The position numbers and the translations under genes were made by a program. The notes below the pieces were generated by a model, which made no database searches, had not been told where the DNA came from, and saw nothing but the letters and a program-made list of their open reading frames with translations. From Oceanospirillaceae bacterium (lineage in GTDB: Bacteria; Pseudomonadota; Gammaproteobacteria; Pseudomonadales; Balneatricaceae), in contig JAHEDZ010000006.1 of NCBI GenBank assembly GCA_024640955.1, positions 1 to 64,000 on the forward strand: a stretch of 64,000 bases of DNA, given 5' to 3'. Shown piece after piece: positions 51,244-59,989 of this stretch (position 1 is its first letter; each line of letters starts with the position of its first letter).

Positions 51244-52482
51244 GAAACTCGAATAGGGGATGTAGCGCACAGTTACACCTGGCTCAATCTGTTGAGCTGA
51301 TTCATCTAGCTCGACCAAGCCCTGTGACCAAGCCAACCCTGTGACCCTTCCAGAACCCTCTGAGCTAAACACCTCGACCTTGCCATCACGCACTCTCGCC
51401 CGCAGCAATTCTGAGCGTCCTGGCTTTTTGTTCTTGGTGAAGTTAGCCTGCATCTCAAACCCTTGAGGTTCAAACCACTCGCCTCCTGAAAGCAGCGCCA
51501 TTGCGGGTGCGGCAAACCTCAGAGTACAGACCCACGCAGCAACAGGGTTGCCGGGCAAACCAACTACCGGCGTGCCTTTGTACATCGCCAGCGCTAGCGG
51601 CCGACCGGGCTTCAGAGCGATACGCCAGTTGCTGATTTCACCCTGAGCTTTCAAGGTCTTCGAGACGTGATCCTCATCTCCGGCGGAGATACCACCGCTG
51701 GTCAGGATAATGTCGCACTGTTCAGCGCCCGCATCCAGGGCTTTAACAACCTCTTCCGCTCTATCCAATGCGTGACCGAGATCGACCACCTGATATCCCA
51801 GCTGAGCGACCAATGACATCAACATAGGGCGGTTTGCGTCGTAAATTTGCCAGTCAGTCACATCTGCTCCGACTGGTTTAACTTCATCCCCCGTCGAGAG
51901 CACACCCACTCGTAGCGGCTTGAACGCATCAACCTGGGTTACGCCAACACTGGCTAGAACAGAAATATGTGTAGGTGCGAGACGCGTGCCAGCACCAATA
52001 ATTGCATCACCGGATAAGATATCCTCGCCCGCTTGGCGCGTATTTGCACGCTGCTTCAACGAACCGTTCAGATGCAATACGCCATCGACGGCTTCACAAT
52101 CCTCATCCAACACGACGGTGTCGGTACCGGCAGGCACAACGGCTCCAGTCAGAATACGAATAGCGTGCCCAACAGGCACCTCCGCCTGATAGGGAACCCC
52201 TGCAGCACTGCGGCCATCTACCAGCGGCATCTGCGTATGCACATCCGTAAGAGGGCCAGCAAAAGCGTAGCCATCAACGGCTGAATTAGTACTTGGAGGA
52301 TGGGCACGAGGGGCTAAAACATCTTTCGCCAAGATGCGGCCATTAGCCTCAGCCAGTGGCACCCCTGTTTCGATCTCAACGACCGGATGCAATCGCTCTT
52401 TTAGGCGCGCCAACGCCTCTTCGACAGGAGTCCAGTTAACACCGGGCGGTAGCGCAAAACAGTCGTTACGTAAGGGCTTCAT
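51235..52482 (-). CDS. moeA: molybdopterin molybdenumtransferase
   Basis: Inserts molybdate into adenylated molybdopterin. About 415 residues, matching E. coli MoeA (411). Motifs: PPSTNSAVDGYAF, GVLSTGDEV, LTSGGISAGDEDHV, and VVGLPGNPVAAWV. I chose the ATG at 52482 (AGGAGG upstream); the longer frame starts inside mobB. It overlaps mobB by 17 bases. Last gene of fdhD-mobA-mobB-moeA, which matures the cofactor for the neighbouring formate dehydrogenase. Confidence 0.94.
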   Translation of the reverse strand: MKPLRNDCFALPPGVNWTPVEEALARLKERLHPVVEIETGVPLAEANGRILAKDVLAPRAHPPSTNSAVDGYAFAGPLTDVHTQMPLVDGRSAAGVPYQAEVPVGHAIRILTGAVVPAGTDTVVLDEDCEAVDGVLHLNGSLKQRANTRQAGEDILSGDAIIGAGTRLAPTHISVLASVGVTQVDAFKPLRVGVLSTGDEVKPVGADVTDWQIYDANRPMLMSLVAQLGYQVVDLGHALDRAEEVVKALDAGAEQCDIILTSGGISAGDEDHVSKTLKAQGEISNWRIALKPGRPLALAMYKGTPVVGLPGNPVAAWVCTLRFAAPAMALLSGGEWFEPQGFEMQANFTKNKKPGRSELLRARVRDGKVEVFSSEGSGRVTGLAWSQGLVELDESAQQIEPGVTVRYIPYSSFGL

Positions 52483-52969
52483 GTGCCTCCTGCACCAGAA
52501 TAAAGTCGACCATTGATTTAACGTCGTTAATATCAAACTCTGGGCCGTCAAAGTCCAGCTTATAGTCGGTTGCTACCGCGATTATATCGGGATCATGGTG
52601 AAAGAGCGGGGTCTGGTCACAGGTTTGCAGGTGTACTTCGATCTTCGGATGACGATGCGATTTCATCCCCTCGACGACAACCCAATCACAGGGACTGAGC
52701 CGCGAAAGTAGCTCATCCAGATCGGGCTCCGGTGAACCGCGCAGTTCGTGCATAACGGCATAGCGCTGACCGCTGGCGAGTATCACCTCGTTTGCACCGG
52801 CGTCTCTGTGTCGATAGCTATCCGTACCTTTCTGGTCGACATCAACAAAGTGGTGGGCATGTTTAACGGAGCTCACGTTGAACCCGCGTGAACTCAGCTC
52901 GCTAATAACCGCTGTAGCGAGGGTTGTCTTACCACAGTTTTTCCAACCGACTATCCCGATAATCTTCAC
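52466..52969 (-). CDS. mobB: molybdopterin-guanine dinucleotide biosynthesis adapter protein
   Basis: GTP-binding helper of MobA, 167 residues. The Walker A motif is IGIVGWKNCGKTTLATAVI at the N-terminus, followed by GFNVSSVKHAHHFVDVDQKGTDSYRH and the DWVVVEGMKSHRHPKIEV segment. It overlaps mobA by four bases (ATGA) and moeA by 17. Improves MGD formation; not essential in E. coli. Confidence 0.92.
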   Translation of the reverse strand: MKIIGIVGWKNCGKTTLATAVISELSSRGFNVSSVKHAHHFVDVDQKGTDSYRHRDAGANEVILASGQRYAVMHELRGSPEPDLDELLSRLSPCDWVVVEGMKSHRHPKIEVHLQTCDQTPLFHHDPDIIAVATDYKLDFDGPEFDINDVKSMVDFILVQEAHEALT

Positions 52970-53553
52970 TTGAGGTGCTGCTCCGCCCAGGCCAGATCCT
53001 CTGGCGTATTGATATTAAAGAAGTCGTTCTCGTTGAAGAGTACCAGAGATTCACCCTGAGCTTGCGTCCATTGGCGAATCTTTCTTACCCCGTCCTTCAA
53101 CGCACTGCGCAGCTCTTCTCGACAGCTCACTTTCCAGCGCCCAAATGTGGGCTGAGGCAGGCGTCCGCGCTGCGGATCAGGTGTTGCAGCCAGTACAACC
53201 GGTGTAGTCTCTGTGCAAAAGCGCTCAACTAGGTCGGCGGGGAAATTTGGGGTATCCGCAGCAACGCTCACTATCCACTCATAGCCCTGCTCAGCGGCCC
53301 AATCCATGCCTGCCAAAACACCTGCTAGGGGGCCTGGATAGTCTGATATCGAATCAGGGACAACGGGTAAACCGAGGTCATCAAAACGACTGAGATCACC
53401 GTTGGCATTAATCACGACGGCATCGACCTGCGGGGCGATTCGCTCAATCACGCGCTCTATTAGGGTTTGTCCGTGGAGTTCAAGCCGGCCTTTATCGACT
53501 CCACCCATACGACTTGCCAGACCGCCCGCCAGAACCACAGCACACTCAGCCAA
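52966..53553 (-). CDS. mobA: molybdenum cofactor guanylyltransferase
   Basis: Attaches GMP to molybdopterin to make MGD, the bis-MGD form used by formate dehydrogenase. 195 residues with the nucleotide-binding signature LAGGLASRMGGVDKGRLEL, DGPLAGVLAGMDWA-type loop (PGPLAGVLAGMDWA) and VAADTPNFP. Start is TTG at 53553 with AGGAG upstream; it overlaps fdhD by eight bases. Confidence 0.92.
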   Translation of the reverse strand: MAECAVVLAGGLASRMGGVDKGRLELHGQTLIERVIERIAPQVDAVVINANGDLSRFDDLGLPVVPDSISDYPGPLAGVLAGMDWAAEQGYEWIVSVAADTPNFPADLVERFCTETTPVVLAATPDPQRGRLPQPTFGRWKVSCREELRSALKDGVRKIRQWTQAQGESLVLFNENDFFNINTPEDLAWAEQHLK

Positions 53554-54415
53554 GTCGAGCTCCTTTACGTTGCATCTTGTCGCTCTCGTCGACCACCAAA
53601 TTGAGGTCCTGATCGTAGATCAAGCGGTGCTGCCCACTCAGGCAGGTAAACTTTTTCCCGCGCATTCGACCAATCAAAGTCAGGCCAACCTGGCGCGCTA
53701 TATCAACACCCCAGGCGGTAAATCCCGAACGGCTTATCAGTGTCGGAATACCCATCAAGGCGGTTTTTATAACCATCTCCGATGTGAGTCGCCCCGTCGT
53801 ATAAAGAACTTTGTCGGCGGCACTGACGCCGTTCATATGCATCCAGCCGGCGATCTTATCAACGGCGTTATGTCGGCCCACATCTTCCATGTAAGCAAGC
53901 ACTTCCTCACCCTGACAGAGTGCTGTCCCGTGAATAGCTCCCGTCTCCATATAGAGGCTCGGCGTATGGTTCACTTTATATGAGAGCGCATAGAAGCTGC
54001 TGGTGTTAACCGGTGTATCCTCCAACTCTAGCCCCTCCAGCCCTGCCATCATATCGCCAAACACAGTACCCACAGCACATCCCGACGTACGTGTCTTCTT
54101 CTCAAGCTTCTCCTCAACGTTAGTCGGCGATGTCGTGCGGACCACAGCGACCTCAAGCTCTTCGTCATAATCTATGGCAGTCACTTGATCAGTCGCTTTG
54201 AGCATCCCCTGATTCAACAGAAAACCGAGCGCAAGGTATTCGGGGTAGTCGCCAATCGTCATCGCGGTGACGATCTCTTGCGAGTTGAGGTAAATAGTCA
54301 GAGGGCGCTCTTCAATCACCTTGATAGATTTGGGATGCCCAAGCTCATCAACGCCCTCCACCTCTCTCGAGAGACGCGGATCATCGGGGTTTGGGACAGG
54401 TTTTTTTTGATTCAT
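53546..54415 (-). CDS. fdhD: formate dehydrogenase accessory sulfurtransferase
   Basis: Transfers sulfur from IscS to bis-MGD, needed for formate dehydrogenase activity. 289 residues (E. coli FdhD 277). Blocks seen: RPLTIYLNSQEIVTAMTIGDYPEYLALGFLLNQGML, the Cys loop RTSGCAVGTV, GAIHGTALCQGEEVLAYMEDVGRHNAVDKI, and LTSEMVIKTALMGIPTLISRSG. Only one Cys is present in the loop where E. coli has a C-x-x-C pair, which is acceptable in some homologues. It heads fdhD-mobA-mobB-moeA with a weak ribosome binding site. Confidence 0.93.
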   Translation of the reverse strand: MNQKKPVPNPDDPRLSREVEGVDELGHPKSIKVIEERPLTIYLNSQEIVTAMTIGDYPEYLALGFLLNQGMLKATDQVTAIDYDEELEVAVVRTTSPTNVEEKLEKKTRTSGCAVGTVFGDMMAGLEGLELEDTPVNTSSFYALSYKVNHTPSLYMETGAIHGTALCQGEEVLAYMEDVGRHNAVDKIAGWMHMNGVSAADKVLYTTGRLTSEMVIKTALMGIPTLISRSGFTAWGVDIARQVGLTLIGRMRGKKFTCLSGQHRLIYDQDLNLVVDESDKMQRKGARLG

Positions 54416-54578
54416 CTTTTTATTGCCAGCTCAGGGACTACTAATTTGCGAGGGCCGCTTTTTATCTTTTTACCTTTACGTGCAGGCCAGCCTCTCTGAT
54501 CAGCTAAAAAATCGCAACTGCGGTTCGCTGAGTTGCCTGTCTGTTGTATCCTTAACACTCTGCTTTAGAGAGTAAACC

Positions 54579-55445
54579 ATGTCAGAGTTTTTAACGACCA
54601 AAGAGGTAGCCGAGCTACTGCGCATCAAAGAGCGCAAGGTGTACGACCTCGCAGCTCGCAATACCATTCCCTGCGCCAAGGCGACGGGCAAACTCCTGTT
54701 TCCCAAAGCGGAGATCCGCGCCTGGATGCAGGAGAAGGGAATTAGCTCAGAGACGACGACAGCACCCCAGGCAATCGTGGTTGGCTCACATGACCCAGTG
54801 TTTGAGTGGGCTCTCAGCGCTTCCGGATCCGGCATTCCAACGCTCTTTAGCGGCAGCTTCGATGGCCTGCAGCGTTACAAAAAACGTGAAGGCGTAATCT
54901 GTGCGATTCACATCGAGAATACCGATCAGTCCGGTTGGAACTCTGAAATCATGAATCAAGAGCTCGCGAGCAGTCCGAGTGTGCTTGTACACTGGGCTCG
55001 ACGCGAACGCGGGTTAATCGTTAAGCCGGATACTGATATTTCTGGCTTCACAGATCTCGCTGGCGAACGTCTAGTAGCACGCCAGTCGGGCACGGGTTCA
55101 CAAACTGCTTTTTTATCCCGCGCTGAGCAGGTTGGACTGAATCCAGAAACCCTCAATTTTACTCGCGAAGCGCAAACAGAAACCGAAGCCGCACTCGCTA
55201 TTCTAGAGGATCAGGCCGACGCCGCCTTCGGGCTTCGCTGCTTTGCGGAGCGCTACGGACTCGACTTCATACCGTGCTGTATTGAGTCCTATGACTTGGT
55301 GATCGACCGCCACGCCTATTTCGAGCCACCTATCCAATCTTTACTGAGTTTTATCCGTTCGGCCGCGTTCGCAGCTGAGGCCGCCCGCTACGTTGGCTAC
55401 GACGTAACGGACGCTGGCCAAGTGCTTTTTAATGGAGCCCGCTAA
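54579..55445 (+). CDS. excisionase-type HTH regulator fused to a solute-binding domain
   Basis: 288-residue regulator. An N-terminal HTH_17 domain (FLTTKEVAELLRIKERKVYDLA ... KLLFPKAEIRAWM, residues ~4-50) is joined to a periplasmic-binding-protein-like domain (~85-288) with DLAGERLVARQSGTGSQTAFLSRAEQVG and ADAAFGLRCFAERYGLDFIP, a form linked to molybdate/tungstate sensing. It lies convergent with the tungstate importer, three bases apart, so an oxyanion-responsive role in controlling tup or fdh genes is likely but inferred. Confidence 0.85.
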   Translation: MSEFLTTKEVAELLRIKERKVYDLAARNTIPCAKATGKLLFPKAEIRAWMQEKGISSETTTAPQAIVVGSHDPVFEWALSASGSGIPTLFSGSFDGLQRYKKREGVICAIHIENTDQSGWNSEIMNQELASSPSVLVHWARRERGLIVKPDTDISGFTDLAGERLVARQSGTGSQTAFLSRAEQVGLNPETLNFTREAQTETEAALAILEDQADAAFGLRCFAERYGLDFIPCCIESYDLVIDRHAYFEPPIQSLLSFIRSAAFAAEAARYVGYDVTDAGQVLFNGAR

Positions 55446-55448
55446 ACG

Positions 55449-56267
55449 CTAATTAGCATTAGGGAAAAAAAGCTGATTGCCCGCCACTTTATAGCTGGCA
55501 ATAGCGTTTTGGCCCTTTCCAGAAAGCAGCCAATCGATAAACTTTTGTCCAGCATCAACATTGACGCTAGGGCACTTCTGAGAGCTCACTAAGATAACGC
55601 CGTACTGGTTAAACAGACGCGTATCACCCTCAACATGAATCTGAAAATCACCTTTGTTACCAAATTTGGTCCAGGTAGCCCGGTCAGTCATTGCATAGGC
55701 CCCCATACCCACCGCAATGTTGAGCGTAGCCCCCATGCCAGAGCCCGTTTCACGATACCAAGTGCCTGAACTCTCATCTGGATTTACACCGGTCGCCTTC
55801 CACAGGCGCAACTCCGCTTTGTGAGTACCGGAGTCATCGCCACGAGAAGCAAACAGCGCTTGCGCGGATGCGATCTTCTCTAGCGATTCTGAGACTGAGT
55901 TTGACCCTGTCACGCCTGCTGGATCATCGGCAGGCCCTACAACAACAAAGTCGTTATACATCAGGTCAGAGCGACTGACACCGAACCCGGCTGCAACAAA
56001 CTTCTCCTCAGATGCTTTTGCGTGCACCAAAAGCACATCCCCATCACAACGCTCAGCATTCTTAATCGCCTGTCCGGTGCCAACTGCAACAACATTTACT
56101 TTGACACCGGTATCGGCCTCGACCATCGGCAAAAGATGGTCGTAGAGGCCGGAGTTTTTGGTGGATGTAGTCGACTGTACAATGATTGAGTCGGCCAGCA
56201 CCGCACCACTGATTAGCGACGCGGCCAAAAATGCTGTTGCTGAGGACAAGGCGTTGCGGCTTTTCAT
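55449..56267 (-). CDS. tupA: tungstate ABC transporter periplasmic binding protein
   Basis: Periplasmic oxyanion-binding protein, about 272 residues. A signal peptide is present (MKSRNALSSATAFLAASLISGAVLA), followed by the TupA signature IIVQSTTSTKNSGLYDHLLPM, in which TTST binds tungstate. Later, FASRGDDSGTHKAELRLWK and RETGSGMGATLN are conserved. I chose the ATG at 56267 (AGGAAG upstream); the frame extends 11 residues and overlaps tupC. Gene order is tupB-tupC-tupA. Selectivity over molybdate is a family property, not shown here. Confidence 0.9.
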   Translation of the reverse strand: MKSRNALSSATAFLAASLISGAVLADSIIVQSTTSTKNSGLYDHLLPMVEADTGVKVNVVAVGTGQAIKNAERCDGDVLLVHAKASEEKFVAAGFGVSRSDLMYNDFVVVGPADDPAGVTGSNSVSESLEKIASAQALFASRGDDSGTHKAELRLWKATGVNPDESSGTWYRETGSGMGATLNIAVGMGAYAMTDRATWTKFGNKGDFQIHVEGDTRLFNQYGVILVSSQKCPSVNVDAGQKFIDWLLSGKGQNAIASYKVAGNQLFFPNAN

Positions 56268-56299
56268 CGAAGGTCTTCCTTCTGGTAATTTCAGGGTCA

Positions 56300-57025
56300 T
56301 TAGATCAACAGCTCGCCCGCGAGATAGGCTTGAGCCTCCCTCGACACCGGCTGATGAAAGAAGTTTTGAGCGCTCGTATGCTCGGTAATTTTTCCTTGAT
56401 GCAGAAACACCACATCCGAGGCTAGACGCTTAGCCTGACCAATATCATGTGAAACAAAGATTACTTTGACGCCCGCGTCGGCGGCCTGCTGAATCAGACG
56501 TTCGATGATCAACACCGATCCCGGATCTAGACTGGCCGTTGGCTCGTCCAACAGTAAGATTTTTGGCTGCGTCAGAAGAGCACGCGCTAGCGCCAGTCTT
56601 TGTTGCTCACCACCCGAGAGTCTGCGTGCCGGCTGCTTGGCCTTCTCGTACAGATGCACCTCAGACAACAGAGCCTCTATCTGCGCTGCAGTTGCGCCCT
56701 CAGGAGCAGCAAACAGCATGTTCTGCTCGACTGTGCGACGCAGCAGCGTGGGCTTCTGGAACACCATCGCCTGCTCACTTCGAGTCTGTTGCAGCGAACG
56801 GCCAGCGAATTCTATCTCACCCTCAGCAGGCAGCAGGCCGTGAAGTGAGCGCAGAAAAAGGCTTTTACCCGCCCCATTCGCGCCCATTACCAAGGTGACG
56901 CCCGACTCATAGCAGTTCAGCTCCAGCCCACGCAGCAGCTCTTGGCCATTTAAAAGAAGACGCAGCGAGCGCACCGCCAACACCGGTTCATTTAGGTTTG
57001 TTGCGAGCGGTTGTGGGTTAAACAT
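56300..57025 (-). CDS. tupC: tungstate ABC transporter ATP-binding protein
   Basis: ATPase of the tungstate importer, 241 residues. Walker A is VMGANGAGKSLFLRSL, signature [17 protein letters not shown], and Walker B KILLLDEPTASLDPGS. I chose the ATG at 57025 (AGGAA upstream). It overlaps the permease gene by eight bases, showing coupled translation. Confidence 0.9.
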   Translation of the reverse strand: MFNPQPLATNLNEPVLAVRSLRLLLNGQELLRGLELNCYESGVTLVMGANGAGKSLFLRSLHGLLPAEGEIEFAGRSLQQTRSEQAMVFQKPTLLRRTVEQNMLFAAPEGATAAQIEALLSEVHLYEKAKQPARRLSGGEQQRLALARALLTQPKILLLDEPTASLDPGSVLIIERLIQQAADAGVKVIFVSHDIGQAKRLASDVVFLHQGKITEHTSAQNFFHQPVSREAQAYLAGELLI

Positions 57026-57719
57026 AGGCGTTCCTTTGGGCGAAGGTACGCACAAACATGACCGCCGCGTTGACCAAAAGCGCCATTGCGACCAGAATCA
57101 TACCCAAAGCCAGGGCCATCGCGAGCTCGCCTTTTGCGGTCTCGAGCGCAATCGCTGTCGTCATTACACGGGTAAGGTGATCAATATTGCCACCCACAAT
57201 GATTACGGCCCCCACCTCAGATACGGCACGCCCAAATCCTGCCAAAACAGCAGTGACCAGCGAATAACGGGCATCCCATAAATAGACCGGTACTGCTCGT
57301 ATCTTAGTGACTCTCAGACTCTGAAAAAGCTCGGAGTATTCCAGATGCAGATCCTCCATCGTCTGGTGAGCCAAAGAAGCGATAATTGGCGTAATCAGAA
57401 GGATCTGCGCAATAACCATGGCGGTCGGCGTGTAAAGCAGACCGAGTACACCCAAGGGACCTGAGCGCGAGAGCATTAGGTACACCAGAAGACCGATAAC
57501 GACAGGTGGCATCGCCATTAGAGAGTTGAGGCAGGTTATAACGATGCGTTTACCGGGGAATTGGCTAATAGCCAACAGGGTACCCAGGGGCAACGCCAAG
57601 AGCACAGAAACAGTAAGGGCTGTGAGGCTAACCTCAATAGACAGCAGCATAATCTCGTACAGATCAGGGTCTGCTGAACCGATGAGTGTCATGGCCTCGA
57701 AAAACGAATCAATAAGCAT
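57018..57719 (-). CDS. tupB: tungstate ABC transporter permease
   Basis: Inner-membrane permease, 233 residues, with about five to six hydrophobic segments (LLSIEVSLTALTVSVLLALPLGTLLAISQ; MAMPPVVIGLLVYLML; the EAA-type loop ELFQSLRVTKIRAVPVYLWDARYSLVTAVLAGFGRAVSEVGAVIIVGGNIDHLTR). This EAA loop and length fit the TupB family. First gene of tupBCA. Confidence 0.9.
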   Translation of the reverse strand: MLIDSFFEAMTLIGSADPDLYEIMLLSIEVSLTALTVSVLLALPLGTLLAISQFPGKRIVITCLNSLMAMPPVVIGLLVYLMLSRSGPLGVLGLLYTPTAMVIAQILLITPIIASLAHQTMEDLHLEYSELFQSLRVTKIRAVPVYLWDARYSLVTAVLAGFGRAVSEVGAVIIVGGNIDHLTRVMTTAIALETAKGELAMALALGMILVAMALLVNAAVMFVRTFAQRNAYV

Positions 57720-57732
57720 AAAACTGCATTTT

Positions 57733-57747
57733 TTACATTTCTTGTAA
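57733..57747. promoter_or_regulatory. small inverted repeat in the tup/MOT1 divergent promoter
   Basis: TTACA-TTTCT-TGTAA lies 13 bp before tupB and 87 bp before the MOT1 gene. It could be an operator for oxyanion control, but it is short and AT-rich, so chance is possible. Confidence 0.3.
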
Positions 57748-57834
57748 TTTTTTCGTATTTTTTACCCTAAACGGATCAATTGCAAGCTCAAGAAAAATCA
57801 CTAAGATGTACGAACAACAAAAAAAGAGCCCGAC

Positions 57835-58962
57835 ATGAAGGCAACCCGAGCACTGACTGAGTCATCCGCTGCATTTGCCGACCTAGGTACATTTCTACCT
57901 CTGGTCGTTGGCCTGATTGTGATTGCTGGAGTAGATCCAATAGGTCTGCTCTACGGTTTCGGGCTTTTCGCATTAGGCACTGGACTCTTTTATCGACGCC
58001 CGATACCCGTTCAGCCGATGAAAGCGACCGCTGCTATGGCCGTTGCAGGAATGATCGGTACCGAGGTGTTGATCGCAACAGGCATGATGTTAGGTCTAAC
58101 GCTGATTTTACTTAGTCAGACAAACCTGGTTTCCAAATTCAAACGATTGATCCCACCAACCGTACTGCATGGCATGCGCACCGCTCTGGCGCTGTCACTG
58201 ATTGCGAACGCTTACGCTATTGGAGCAATATCGCTGTATTGGACAGCCGTACTGCTGCTCTTGCTGGTCGGCCTGCAGTTCACTGCCCTGCGTGCCTTTG
58301 GCGGACTGTTAATACTGTTGCTTGGGTGGATGGCTCTCGGTGATTCATCGATAACATCAGCGGTACCGGGGGCGGCGCAAGGCATAATTAGCCTACCCGA
58401 ACTGCAGTTACCTGAAACTGCAGCCTTCGTCTCGGCTCTCGAACTCGCTTATCTGCCCCAACTGGCTCTGACGCTGACCAATGCACTCATACTGACGGCT
58501 GTGATTGCCCAAGACTATTTTCCTGATCACAATAGGCCTGCAACCGAAAAACGCTTAGCGTTTAGCTCAGGTCTGGCTAACTTCCTTCTTGCACCCCTTG
58601 GAGCCATTCCCATGTGCCATGGTGCAGGCGGACTGGCAGCGCATCATGCGATGGGCTCACGCACGGGCTGGTCGATCGCCATCTTCGGCGCAACATGTCT
58701 AGTGTTGGCAGCACTATTTGGCGAGCAGGTGACACACATTCTGACAGCGGTTCCACTTGAAGTAGTGGCAGCACTCGTGCTCTTCGCGAGCTGGCATTTA
58801 GCGGAGCCGGCGAAAATCTTAACGGTAAGGCCCTCATGCCAACTGATCATCGCCGCGATGACTGTTGTTGCACTCTGGGGCGGGTTGATGACGGCGCTCG
58901 TTGTGGGTGTAGCCCTGGAGTGGTCAATCTCCAAGTACGCCCAGCAGAAAACCACTCTGTAG
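57835..58962 (+). CDS. MOT1/SulP-like molybdate or sulfate transporter
   Basis: 375-residue polytopic inner-membrane protein of the MOT1 group. It starts FADLGTFLPLVVGLIVIAGVDPIGLLYGFGLFALGTGLFYRRPIPVQPMKA, the first MOT1 signature, and has the second, FLLAPLGAIPMCHGAGGLAAHHAMGSRTG, at ~250. MOT1 proteins in plants carry molybdate; bacterial substrates are less certain. Divergent from tupBCA, so molybdate or tungstate uptake for the local formate dehydrogenase is likely. The stop codon lies inside a palindromic repeat. Confidence 0.85.
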   Translation: MKATRALTESSAAFADLGTFLPLVVGLIVIAGVDPIGLLYGFGLFALGTGLFYRRPIPVQPMKATAAMAVAGMIGTEVLIATGMMLGLTLILLSQTNLVSKFKRLIPPTVLHGMRTALALSLIANAYAIGAISLYWTAVLLLLLVGLQFTALRAFGGLLILLLGWMALGDSSITSAVPGAAQGIISLPELQLPETAAFVSALELAYLPQLALTLTNALILTAVIAQDYFPDHNRPATEKRLAFSSGLANFLLAPLGAIPMCHGAGGLAAHHAMGSRTGWSIAIFGATCLVLAALFGEQVTHILTAVPLEVVAALVLFASWHLAEPAKILTVRPSCQLIIAAMTVVALWGGLMTALVVGVALEWSISKYAQQKTTL

Positions 58963-59094
58963 GAGGGATGTAGCGCGAAGCGCTATTTCCCGACAACTCC
59001 CAGTGCAAGAACACCCTTGAAGGAGTGACGACCTCTGCGAACCTAACAAGCTGATAACGGGTCGCGAACGTGCCTGCGGCGGATCCCTCCTACA
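58958..59094. repeat. long paired GTAGGAG-type palindromic repeat
   Basis: TGTAGGAGGGAT (58958-58969) is the exact complement of ATCCCTCCTACA (59083-59094). Between them are a GTAGCGCGAAGCGCTAT hairpin and GGTCGCGAACGTGCC. The arms are 12 bp, enclosing 113 bp. It lies between convergent MOT1 and fghA genes and includes the MOT1 stop codon. Confidence 0.75.
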
Positions 59095-59096
59095 AA

Positions 59097-59927
59097 CTAA
59101 CCCAAACGCTCAGCGTGCCAGCGCAGGTGATCTTCCATGAAGCTTGAAATAAAGAAGTAGGAGTGGTCATATCCCGGTTGCATTCGCAGCGTTAGATCGA
59201 TACCCGCCTCTTTACAAGCATCAGCCAGCAACCAGGGACGTAAGCCGTCATTAAGGAAACCATCGGCCTCACCCTGATCTACCAAGAGCTCTGGAAAACG
59301 CGCACCATCTTCAATGAGCGCGACGCTATCATAAGCGCGCCACGCAGACTCATCAGCCCCTAGGTATTCGCCCAGTGCACGCTTAGACCAGTCAGCTGTT
59401 GAGGGCTGCACAATTGGCGCGAACGCAGAACAGCTCCTGTAACGATCCGGATTCCGAAGTGCACAAACCAGTGCACCATGCCCACCCATAGAGTGGCCAA
59501 ACACAGCCTGACGCTGGGCATCCAGAGGGTACTCAGCGAACAAAAGCTGTGGCAGCTCCGCAGTTACATAGGAGTACATCTGATAGTTTGCCGCGAAAGG
59601 CTCCTGCGTGGCATCCACATAGAAACCAGCACCCTGCCCCATCTGCCAATCTGATGGATCGAAACCTGCGATAGCTTCGCCGCGTGGACTCGTATCAGGA
59701 CAGACAACGGCAACACCCAGCTCGGCAGCTACACGACGGTACTCACCCTTCTCCATCACATTGGCGTGGCTGCAAGTGAGACCTGAGAGATACCAAACGA
59801 CGGGAAACGGACCCTCACCCGGTGGCAAAAAGAGTGCGAAGGTCATATCGCACCCTGTGGCTTTAGCGGCGTGGCGAATAACCAGCTGCTCGCCACCAAA
59901 GCTCTTGTTGCTTGATAGAACTTCCAT
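59097..59927 (-). CDS. fghA: S-formylglutathione hydrolase
   Basis: Serine hydrolase of the esterase D family, 276 residues, splitting S-formylglutathione into formate and glutathione. The nucleophile Ser is in FGHSMGGHGALVCAL (GHSMG), with Asp and His later (GEADGFLN; PGYDHSYFFISSF). It follows frmA by about 50 bp, which are filled by tandem repeats. AAAGGAAAG precedes the ATG. The formate made here is a substrate for the formate dehydrogenase at 42 kb. Confidence 0.94.
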   Translation of the reverse strand: MEVLSSNKSFGGEQLVIRHAAKATGCDMTFALFLPPGEGPFPVVWYLSGLTCSHANVMEKGEYRRVAAELGVAVVCPDTSPRGEAIAGFDPSDWQMGQGAGFYVDATQEPFAANYQMYSYVTAELPQLLFAEYPLDAQRQAVFGHSMGGHGALVCALRNPDRYRSCSAFAPIVQPSTADWSKRALGEYLGADESAWRAYDSVALIEDGARFPELLVDQGEADGFLNDGLRPWLLADACKEAGIDLTLRMQPGYDHSYFFISSFMEDHLRWHAERLG

Positions 59928-59937
59928 CAGAACTTTC

Positions 59938-59989
59938 CTTTAAAACTGGCCTTTAAAACTGGCCTTTAAAACTGACCTTAAAACTCGAC
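59938..59989. repeat. 13-bp tandem repeats in the frmA-fghA gap
   Basis: CTTTAAAACTGGC occurs twice exactly (59938-59950, 59951-59963), then as CTTTAAAACTGAC (59964-59976), and decays in CTTAAAACTCGAC. The frmA stop codon lies in the last unit. On the coding strand each unit contains a TTTTAAAG stretch, so copy number could change the spacing or ribosome access ahead of fghA. Confidence 0.7.

Noticed and set aside
55446-55480. Palindrome GCTAATTAGC between the HTH regulator and tupA as a terminator
   Set aside because: Only 10 bp in total, includes the tupA end, and lacks a proper T run on either strand.
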